A stretch of 6,138 bases of DNA, from assembly GCA_031278255.1 (NCBI GenBank), contig JAITKU010000003.1:1-6138 (forward strand). Reading direction: 5' to 3'. Shown here piece after piece: positions 1 to 4,683 of this stretch (position 1 is the stretch's first letter; each line of letters opens with the position of its first letter). The notes beneath the pieces were generated by a model. It saw nothing but the letters and a program-made list of their open reading frames with translations, was not told the DNA's origin and did no database searches. A program made the position numbers and the translations under genes. The stretch is from Eubacteriales Family XIII. Incertae Sedis bacterium (GTDB taxonomy: Bacteria > Bacillota > Clostridia > Peptostreptococcales > Anaerovoracaceae).

Positions 1-30
1 GCGTGCCCGGAGTGAAACGAACGGGTATCC

Positions 31-49
31 CCATTTACGCAGTAAATGG
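31..49. repeat. Perfect 8-bp inverted repeat
   Basis: CCATTTAC at 31-38 and GTAAATGG at 42-49 are exact reverse complements separated by GCA. The arms would form a stable hairpin in RNA from either strand. No T-run follows, so it is not an intrinsic terminator. Confidence 0.75.
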
Positions 50-67
50 CCGGAAGGCGCCACTCGA

Positions 68-97
68 CAACTCCCCGGCTTCAGCCGGTTGGAGTTG
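68..97. repeat. Long inverted repeat: 12-13-bp stem with a 2-nt bulge
   Basis: CAACTCC at 68-74 pairs with GGAGTTG at 91-97. Inside it, CCGGC at 75-79 pairs with GCCGG at 84-88 around a TTCA loop; only TT at 89-90 is bulged. This is one of the strongest dyads in the window. Neither side carries a T-run, so terminator function is unlikely. A structured RNA or a mobile-element end is more plausible. Confidence 0.75.
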
Positions 98-147
98 ACC
101 GTGATGGGCGAAATTTGCGCGGGGTTTGAATAGTAACCACGGTGTTC

Positions 148-165
148 CGTTTTGCGAAAACGCAA
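148..165. repeat. Short dyad upstream of the rpmB promoter
   Basis: CGTTTT (148-153) and AAAACG (157-162) are reverse complements around GCG. An overlapping alternative pairs TTGCG (152-156) with CGCAA (161-165). It ends 12 bp before the -35 box, so a regulator site is possible, but no known operator consensus is recognised. Confidence 0.45.
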
Positions 166-177
166 GAAATTCGGGTA

Positions 178-206
178 TTGCCAAGCGCGCCGCCTTATGG
201 TATAGT
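178..206 (+). promoter_or_regulatory. Housekeeping-sigma promoter for rpmB
   Basis: The -35 box TTGCCA (178-183) matches TTGACA at 5 of 6 positions. The -10 box TATAGT (201-206) matches TATAAT at 5 of 6. The spacer is exactly 17 bp, and TG at 198-199 gives an extended -10. Transcription would start near 213, leaving an untranslated leader of about 194 nt before rpmB. A strong promoter is what a ribosomal protein gene would be expected to have. Confidence 0.8.
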
Positions 207-211
207 ACCAT
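197..211. promoter_or_regulatory. Inverted repeat overlapping the -10 box of the rpmB promoter
   Basis: ATGGTA (197-202) and TACCAT (206-211) are exact reverse complements around TAG, centred on the -10 hexamer. A repressor bound here would block RNA polymerase. The sequence does not match an operator family I recognise, and part of the symmetry comes from the promoter motif itself. Confidence 0.35.
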
Positions 212-212
212 T

Positions 213-406
213 TATCGGGTTTGATGTTTGCGCCGTTCGACGCTCGGCTTCGCCGGCACGGGCGCGCGTTGCAATCGGCCGGTGCGCCCGTTCGTTGCGC
301 GCCGCCGGTCTTGCGAGGTTTAGGGTTCGTTACGGAAAAAAGACAAGCCAAATGTCCGGTTTGTTCCGTAACGAATCCTTGGGTACGGAGAAAGGAGCTG
401 CGACGG
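213..406 (+). promoter_or_regulatory. rpmB 5' untranslated leader with two hairpins
   Basis: This is the stretch between the predicted transcription start and the rpmB start codon. The first hairpin pairs 258-267 with 282-291 (10 bp, one G-U). The second spans 322-379: TTCGTTACGGAA (326-337) and TTCCGTAACGAA (364-375) are perfect complements. The outer stem extends to 322/379 with one G-U pair. An inner stem, ACAAGCC (343-349) with GGTTTGT (358-364), can stack on it. The ribosome binding site lies 11 nt beyond the stem. No T-run follows, so it is not a simple attenuator. Leaders of this kind often mediate autoregulation by ribosomal proteins, but I do not recognise a named family here. Confidence 0.5.
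391..397 (+). promoter_or_regulatory. Ribosome binding site fixing the rpmB start
   Basis: AAAGGAG lies 9 nt before the ATG at 407. The frame is open upstream as far as a TTG at 221, so this site, together with the usual L28 N-terminus (MSRKCEVCGK), decides the start codon. Confidence 0.85.
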
Positions 407-598
407 ATGTCCAGAAAGTGCGAGGTCTGCGGAAAGGGTCAGATTTCCGGCAACAATGTTTCCCATTCCAACCGCCATACGAGGCGGAAGTGGAACGCGA
501 ATATCCAGACCGTCAAGGTCAACGAGAATGGGACCGTTACGAGAAAGAACGTCTGCACCCGGTGCTTGCGTTCGGGGAAAGTCACCCGCGCCGTCTGA
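407..598 (+). CDS. rpmB: 50S ribosomal protein L28, zinc-ribbon (C+) form
   Basis: This 63-residue protein is a structural component of the large ribosomal subunit, needed for subunit assembly. It begins MSRKCEVCGKG and contains SNRHTRRKWN at about 21-30, the conserved basic RNA-binding core of the family. Two CxxC pairs, Cys5/Cys8 and Cys50/Cys53, form a zinc ribbon, so this is the zinc-binding type. In many bacteria this form is paired with a cysteine-free paralogue used under zinc shortage; none is seen here. Length is normal for the short Gram-positive form. The gene has its own strong promoter, a long structured leader and a terminator just after the stop, so it is probably transcribed mostly on its own. 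The position next to asp23 and recG is typical of Firmicutes. Confidence 0.97.
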   Translation: MSRKCEVCGKGQISGNNVSHSNRHTRRKWNANIQTVKVNENGTVTRKNVCTRCLRSGKVTRAV

Positions 599-613
599 TT
601 GCCGATGGCGTGC

Positions 614-647
614 GCCGGCAAGTCGCGCGATGACCTGCCGGCTTTTT
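614..647 (+). terminator. Rho-independent terminator after rpmB
   Basis: GCCGGCA (614-620) pairs perfectly with TGCCGGC (636-642), and GTC (622-624) can pair with GAC (632-634) inside. A run of five T follows at 643-647. It lies 15 nt after the rpmB stop and only 20 bp before the next start codon, leaving almost no room for a separate promoter after it. Confidence 0.8.
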
Positions 648-667
648 GCGTTTCATGAGGGAGGCCG

Positions 668-1036
668 ATGTTCTACGAGGTCAAGACGCGAAGCGGGACG
701 ATTGCCTTGGACAGGGCCGTGCTCGGGTATATCATCAGGCGCGAGGTCGCCGCGTTTCAGGGCAAGGTCGTGCTCTCGAACGCGAAGGGAAGGCCGGCGG
801 GCGACGAGATCGGCTTTTTTGATTGCGCGTGGTCGGAGGCCGGCGCGTTTGAGTTGCGGGTGTTCGTCATCCTGCGGTTCGGCATCAGCATCAGCGCCGT
901 CACGCAGGAGCTGATCCTCCGGCTCAGAGCGCAAACGGAGGCCCTGATCGGCCTGCGCGCCTCACGCGTCGTCATCGCCGTCAGGGGGGTGCTGTCGAAG
1001 AATATCTCGCGGCGCGATCTGGAGATCGTCGGTTGA
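668..1036 (+). CDS. yloU: Asp23/Gls24-family envelope stress protein
   Basis: This 122-residue protein belongs to the Asp23/Gls24 (DUF322) family, small cytoplasmic proteins linked to the cell envelope and alkaline stress in Gram-positive bacteria; the biochemical role is not settled. The N-terminal part (10-30, GTIALDRAVLGYIIRREVAA) and the C-terminal part (62-110, ELRVFVILRFGISISAVTQE followed by the VVIAVRGVL strand) give the alternating strand and helix pattern of the family. There is no signal peptide or membrane segment. The start is supported by GAGGGAGG just upstream, although the spacing is short. The symbol rests on position: the Bacillus subtilis orthologue between rpmB and recG is YloU. 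The stop overlaps the recG start by 4 bp, so the two are probably translationally coupled. The fatty-acid kinase gene fakA (yloV), which normally follows, is absent. Confidence 0.88.
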   Translation: MFYEVKTRSGTIALDRAVLGYIIRREVAAFQGKVVLSNAKGRPAGDEIGFFDCAWSEAGAFELRVFVILRFGISISAVTQELILRLRAQTEALIGLRASRVVIAVRGVLSKNISRRDLEIVG

Positions 1037-3108
1037 CGGCGGATCTCGGCGCGCCGGTTTCCGTCCTCAAGGGCATCGGCGGCGTCCGAGAGGCGGCGCT
1101 CGCAAAACTCGGCGTTCGCACGCTCGGCGATCTGCTCCGCTGCTATCCGAGGGACTACGAGGACCGTCGCGACAAGCGGAGGATATGCGATCTGTCCTCG
1201 GGCGCGCGTGCCGTCGTGCGGGCGCGCGTCGTTTCCGCGGAGGGGGGCGGCCCGCCGTTTTCGCCTCGCGGCGGCGCCGGGGGCAAAACCCCGTCAAAGC
1301 TGCTCGTGCGGGACGATACGGGCGTGCTGGAGATCGTATTCTTCGGCGCGTCTTATTTGGCGGGCGCCCTCAAGCGGGGCGAGGAATACGTATTCTACGG
1401 CGAGGTGAGCCGGGGCGCGCGCTGCCTTCAAATGGTGCATCCCGATTTCAACCGCGCGGACGAGGACGACGGCCGGGACATCCTGCCCGTGTATCCGCTG
1501 AGCGCCGGCCTGCGCCAGAAGGATCTGCGCAGGTGGATCCGCGCTCTGCTCGAATCGGCGCCGGTTGCGGAGGAGAGCCTGCCCGCGGACACGATTGCCG
1601 AAAACAAGCTGTGCGGCCTGCGCTACGCGCTCGAAAACATCCACCGCCCCGCAGACATGCAGCGCCTGCGCGAGGCGAGATACAGGCTCGTGTTCGAAGA
1701 GCTCTTGACCCTGCAGACGGGGCTTCTGCTGCTGAAGGGCGCGAGCGAGCGGGAGGGGCGCGGGATCGCGTTCAAGAACGCCAAGGACGGCGCGGATACG
1801 GCGCGCTTCACGGAGAGCCTGCCCTTTGCGCTGACCGGCGCGCAGAAGCGGACGCTCGGCGAGATCGAACGCGATATGGAATCCGACCGCGTCATGAACA
1901 GGCTGGTGCAGGGCGATGTGGGCTCGGGCAAGACCGTGATCGCGGCCGCCGCGATGTACAAGGCCGTGAGGAGCGGCCGGCAGGCCGTCATCATGGTCCC
2001 CACGGAAACCCTGGCCAAGCAGCATCTGGAGGAGTTTGAGAAGCTCTTCGCTCCGCACGGCATCCGCACGGGCTTTCTCACGGGGGCGATCAAAGCCGCC
2101 GAAAGGCGCGCGCTGCTCGAAAAAACGAAAAAAAGCGAAATCGACATACTGATAGGCACCCATGCGCTCATACAGCCGGATGTCGTATACGGCAAGCTCG
2201 GCCTCGTCGTGACGGACGAGCAGCACCGCTTCGGCGTGCGCCAGCGCGTCAAGCTTTCCAAGAAGGGCTTCTCCCCCGATGTGCTGGTTATGACCGCGAC
2301 GCCGATCCCGCGGACGCTGGCCTTCATCCTGTACGGGGATTTGGATATCTCCGTGATGGACGAGCGGCCGCCGGGCCGCCTTCCCGTCATCACGCGCGCC
2401 TTGGGCGCGGATAGGCGGGAGGACGCCTATCGCCTCGTGCAAAAGGAGCTTTCCGCCGGGCATCAGGCCTATGTCGTCGCCCCGCTGATCGAGGACGCGG
2501 CGGATTCCGCGCTCCGCTCCGCGACGCGCCTTTATGAGGATCTTTCCGAGAAATTCCGCGCATACGCCGTCGCCTGCATACACGGACGCATGCGGCAGGC
2601 CGAGAAGGATGCGGTGATGGACGCTTTCTACGCGGGCGGGACGGATATCCTCGTTTCCACGGTGCTGATAGAGGTCGGCGTCAATGTTCCGAACGCGACG
2701 GTGATGCTGATCGAAAACGCCGAGCGCTTTGGCTTGGCGCAGCTTCACCAGCTGCGGGGCCGCGTCGGACGCGGCGGCGCGCAGTCTTACTGCATACTGC
2801 TCACGGAAAACGCTTCTGCGGAGGCTGCGTCCCGCGCGCGCGTCATGGTTTCCACCGACGACGGCTTTGCGATAGCGGAGAAGGACCTCGCGCTTCGCGG
2901 TCCCGGAGAGTTCTTCGGGCTCAGGCAGCACGGGATCCCGCCGCTGCGCATCGCGAATCTCGCGAAGCACGTGAAGGTGCTGGAAGCCGTCAAGGAGGAG
3001 GCCGAAAGGCTGCTCGCGGACGATCCCTCGCTCTCCGATCCCAAAAACGCGGCGCTGCGCGCCGCAGCGGACGCCCTTTTCGCGTCCGCCGCGGATATCG
3101 GCATGTGA
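1033..3108 (+). CDS. recG: ATP-dependent DNA helicase RecG
   Basis: RecG is a cytoplasmic superfamily 2 translocase that reverses stalled replication forks and remodels branched DNA in recombination and repair. The 691 residues match the usual length (about 680-695). In order: an N-terminal helical part with LKGIGGVREAALAKLGV (12-28), the wedge/OB domain (about 55-150), and the two motor domains. Visible motifs are Walker A GDVGSGKT (294-301), DEQH (395-398), TATPIPRT (421-428), EVGVNVP (547-553), QLRGRVGR (573-580) and the RecG-specific C-terminal segment GFAIAEKDLALRGPGEFFGL (611-630). All key residues are intact. The start is TTG at 1033, with GGAG (1021-1024) 8 nt upstream; no ATG occurs in frame before about residue 134, so TTG is well supported. 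The 4-bp overlap with the preceding gene implies coupled translation. A terminator follows. Confidence 0.97.
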   Translation: MTADLGAPVSVLKGIGGVREAALAKLGVRTLGDLLRCYPRDYEDRRDKRRICDLSSGARAVVRARVVSAEGGGPPFSPRGGAGGKTPSKLLVRDDTGVLEIVFFGASYLAGALKRGEEYVFYGEVSRGARCLQMVHPDFNRADEDDGRDILPVYPLSAGLRQKDLRRWIRALLESAPVAEESLPADTIAENKLCGLRYALENIHRPADMQRLREARYRLVFEELLTLQTGLLLLKGASEREGRGIAFKNAKDGADTARFTESLPFALTGAQKRTLGEIERDMESDRVMNRLVQGDVGSGKTVIAAAAMYKAVRSGRQAVIMVPTETLAKQHLEEFEKLFAPHGIRTGFLTGAIKAAERRALLEKTKKSEIDILIGTHALIQPDVVYGKLGLVVTDEQHRFGVRQRVKLSKKGFSPDVLVMTATPIPRTLAFILYGDLDISVMDERPPGRLPVITRALGADRREDAYRLVQKELSAGHQAYVVAPLIEDAADSALRSATRLYEDLSEKFRAYAVACIHGRMRQAEKDAVMDAFYAGGTDILVSTVLIEVGVNVPNATVMLIENAERFGLAQLHQLRGRVGRGGAQSYCILLTENASAEAASRARVMVSTDDGFAIAEKDLALRGPGEFFGLRQHGIPPLRIANLAKHVKVLEAVKEEAERLLADDPSLSDPKNAALRAAADALFASAADIGM
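3067..3089. repeat. 8-bp inverted repeat inside the 3' end of recG
   Basis: GCGGACGC (3067-3074) and GCGTCCGC (3082-3089) are exact complements with a 7-nt loop. The dyad lies 17-40 bp before the recG stop and 24 bp before the terminator stem. It may protect the 3' end of the messenger or be a chance product of GC-rich codons. Confidence 0.4.
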
Positions 3109-3112
3109 TCGC

Positions 3113-3144
3113 GCCCGGCGCGGGAACCGCCGCAGGGCTTTTTT
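3113..3144 (+). terminator. Rho-independent terminator after recG
   Basis: GCCC (3113-3116) pairs with GGGC (3135-3138). The stem continues through a G-A mismatch with GCG/CGC (3118-3120 with 3131-3133), then CGG/CCG (3121-3123 with 3127-3129) after a one-base bulge, closing on a GAA loop. Six T follow at 3139-3144. It starts 5 nt after the recG stop and ends the asp23-recG unit. Confidence 0.75.
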
Positions 3145-3186
3145 CGTCGAAAACAGGGATGAAAACCGATTTCTCGCACGCCCTCG

Positions 3187-3198
3187 CGCGCCGGCGCG
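3187..3198. repeat. 12-bp perfect palindrome upstream of murA
   Basis: CGCGCCGGCGCG is a perfect palindrome in the 142-bp recG-murA gap, 52 bp before the murA start. The murA promoter must lie in this gap or upstream, but I could not find convincing -35 and -10 boxes. The palindrome could be a regulator site or a chance result of local GC content. Confidence 0.35.
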
Positions 3199-3250
3199 GA
3201 CGGACGGCGTTTTTCTCGATGACCGATCCATTTCATATTGCGGAGGCTTT

Positions 3251-4510
3251 ATGGCAAAATACATCATCGGCCGGAGCCCGGCCCTTGCGGGGGAGGTTGC
3301 GATAAGCGGTTCAAAGAACGCGGTGCTGCCCATCATGGCCGCCGCGCTTTTAACGGATGCGCGCTGCGAGATCGCGGATGTCCCCACGCTTCGCGACGTG
3401 GATGTGATGTGCGGGCTCATGCGCGGCATAGGCGCTCGCATAGACGCGCGCTGCGGCGGCGTCATGGAGATAAGGACGGCCGGGATCGCCTCCGAGGAGG
3501 TGCCGAACGAGCTCGTGAAGAAGATGCGCGCCTCCGTGCTCGTCATGGGGCCGCTGCTCGCGCGGACGGGCCGCGCGCGGATCCCCCTGCCCGGCGGCTG
3601 CGCCATCGGCACGCGGCCGATAGATTTGCATCTGAAGGGACTGAAGGCGCTGGGCGCGCGCATCGTGTCCGAAAACGGCTGCGTGATCGCCGCCGCGGAG
3701 AGGCTGCGCGGCGCCAATGTGTATCTGGATTCCCCGAGCGTCGGCGCCACCGAAAACATCACGATGGCGGCCGCGCTCGCCGAGGGGACGACCGTGATAG
3801 AGAACGCCGCCGAAGAGCCCGAGATCGTGGACATGGTGAACTTTCTGAACAAGATGGGCGCGCACATCAGGGGCGCCGGGACGGACACGATCCGGATAGA
3901 GGGCGTGGACCGGCTCGGCGGCGCGAAGCATACCGTGATACCCGACCGCATAGAAACGGGCACCTTCATGATCGCGGCCGCCATCACGCGGGGCAGGGTG
4001 CAGATCCGAAACGCGCTCCCGGATCACGTAAAATCCCTGACGGCCAAGCTCAGGGAATGCGGCGTCGATGTGTGTGTTTCGGACGATGGGATCGTCGTGG
4101 ACGCGCGGCACGGCGTCCTGACCGCCACGGATATCAAGACCCTGCCCTATCCGGGCTTCCCGACGGACATACAATCCCAATTCATGGCCTTTCTGACGAC
4201 GGTGCGCGGGTCGAGCGTCGTGATAGAGAACGTCTTTGAAAACAGATACATGCACGTCAACGAGCTCAATCGCATGGGCGCCAACATCAAGACGGAGGGG
4301 CGCGTGGCCGTCGTGGAGGGGGATCGCCTCCTGCGCGGCGCGGAGGTCTTCGCGACCGATCTCAGGGCCGGCGCGGCCCTCGTGCTCGCGGGCCTGTCCG
4401 CGAGCGGCACGACGCGGGTATCCGAGATCTACCACATCGAGAGGGGCTATTCGGCCTTTGTCGAGAAGCTGCGGGGGATTGGCGCGGATATAGTCCGCAC
4501 GGAGGAATGA
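3251..4510 (+). CDS. murA: UDP-N-acetylglucosamine 1-carboxyvinyltransferase MurA
   Basis: MurA transfers enolpyruvyl from phosphoenolpyruvate to UDP-N-acetylglucosamine, the first committed step of peptidoglycan synthesis, in the cytoplasm. The 419 residues match the family length. Key residues are present: Lys22 and Asn23 in GSKNAVLP, Arg93, catalytic Cys117 in LPGGCAIGTRPID (the counterpart of Escherichia coli Cys115), Arg122, Asp306 in PTDIQSQ and Arg398 in HIERGY. Because the loop carries Cys and not Asp, the enzyme is expected to be fosfomycin-sensitive. GGAGG (3242-3246) lies 4 nt before the ATG. Firmicutes often hold two paralogues (MurA and MurZ/MurAB); which one this is cannot be decided here. 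It appears to be a single-gene unit between the recG terminator and the AT-rich spacer before bcd. Confidence 0.96.
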   Translation: MAKYIIGRSPALAGEVAISGSKNAVLPIMAAALLTDARCEIADVPTLRDVDVMCGLMRGIGARIDARCGGVMEIRTAGIASEEVPNELVKKMRASVLVMGPLLARTGRARIPLPGGCAIGTRPIDLHLKGLKALGARIVSENGCVIAAAERLRGANVYLDSPSVGATENITMAAALAEGTTVIENAAEEPEIVDMVNFLNKMGAHIRGAGTDTIRIEGVDRLGGAKHTVIPDRIETGTFMIAAAITRGRVQIRNALPDHVKSLTAKLRECGVDVCVSDDGIVVDARHGVLTATDIKTLPYPGFPTDIQSQFMAFLTTVRGSSVVIENVFENRYMHVNELNRMGANIKTEGRVAVVEGDRLLRGAEVFATDLRAGAALVLAGLSASGTTRVSEIYHIERGYSAFVEKLRGIGADIVRTEE

Positions 4511-4528
4511 ACGACAACATAAGGATTA

Positions 4529-4558
4529 CCAAGCCCAAGGCCGATTGGGTCAGATTGG
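4529..4558 (+). repeat. Imperfect hairpin downstream of murA
   Basis: CCCAA (4534-4538) pairs with TTGGG (4545-4549) around a 6-nt loop, and CCAA (4529-4532) can pair with TTGG (4555-4558) across an uneven internal loop. The nearest T-run (4574-4578) is about 16 nt away, too far for a standard intrinsic terminator. It may still mark the 3' end of the murA transcript. Confidence 0.35.
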
Positions 4559-4565
4559 CAACACT

Positions 4566-4583
4566 TAGATAAATTTTTAACAA
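4566..4583. promoter_or_regulatory. Candidate Rex operator upstream of bcd
   Basis: The right half TTAACAA (4577-4583) matches the clostridial Rex consensus TTGTTAA-N4-TTAACAA at 7 of 7 positions. The left half TAGATAA (4566-4572) matches 5 of 7, with the correct 4-nt spacing. Rex is an NADH/NAD+-sensing repressor known to control bcd-etf genes in several clostridia. The site ends 16 bp before the -35 box rather than overlapping it, and the region is AT-rich, so a chance match is possible. Confidence 0.4.
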
Positions 4584-4599
4584 TTCTTAAGTAAAAGGC

Positions 4600-4628
4600 T
4601 TGAAAAAAAACCGGAATTGTAGTTTAAT
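4600..4628 (+). promoter_or_regulatory. Housekeeping-sigma promoter for bcd-etfB
   Basis: TTGAAA (4600-4605) and TTTAAT (4623-4628) each match their consensus at 5 of 6 positions and are exactly 17 bp apart. The surrounding DNA is AT-rich, which favours melting. Transcription would start near 4635, giving a leader of about 49 nt. ACAATTC (4580-4586) and GAATTGT (4614-4620) form an exact inverted repeat on either side of the -35 box. Confidence 0.75.
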
Positions 4629-4667
4629 AATATTTAGACGCTAAAAAACAAAAAGAGGTATTGTTTG

Positions 4668-4675
4668 AAGGAGGT
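4668..4675 (+). promoter_or_regulatory. Strong ribosome binding site of bcd
   Basis: AAGGAGGT is a full match to the anti-Shine-Dalgarno sequence and lies 8 nt before the ATG at 4684. It rules out other nearby starts and suggests high expression. Confidence 0.9.
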
Positions 4676-4683
4676 TAACTTGC

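Larger units (their letters stand above)
1..133 (+). other. Structured left-edge segment with a short partial open frame; identity unknown
   Basis: A reading frame is open from position 2 at the window edge to a TAG at 131-133 (43 codons). Its translation shows no domain I can name. The same DNA is packed with inverted repeats (GCCCG 5-9 with CGGGT 22-26, 31-49, 68-97), and the TAG sits inside the motif GTTTGAATAGTAACC. Coding tail and dense secondary structure in the same DNA is what the right end of an IS200/IS605-type tnpB with an omega-RNA scaffold would look like. An intergenic repeat or a small structured RNA fits as well. No transposase residues are visible in the window, so the identity stays open. 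Confidence 0.3.

Noticed and set aside
124..138. GTTTGAATAGTAACC as a CRISPR-repeat fragment
   Set aside because: It has the look of a repeat start but occurs once, with no second copy or spacer pattern in the window.
221..406. In-frame N-terminal extension of L28 containing an extra CPVC motif
   Set aside because: L28 normally begins at MSRKC, a good ribosome binding site precedes 407, and the extra residues are encoded by the hairpin leader.
142..633. A plus-strand frame of 163 codons overlapping rpmB in another frame
   Set aside because: It covers the promoter, leader and rpmB out of frame, has no good ribosome binding site and no recognisable protein features.
3105..3305. A 66-codon frame between recG and murA
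   Set aside because: It runs through the recG terminator and into murA in another frame, with no family resemblance.
1294..3987. A minus-strand open frame of 897 codons opposite recG and murA
   Set aside because: It is antisense to two clearly conserved genes, shows no family resemblance, and long antisense frames are expected in GC-rich coding DNA.
4661..4681. A second Rex-like site (TTGTTT...TTAAC) at the bcd ribosome binding site
   Set aside because: The half-sites are too far apart, and the right part is explained by the Shine-Dalgarno region.
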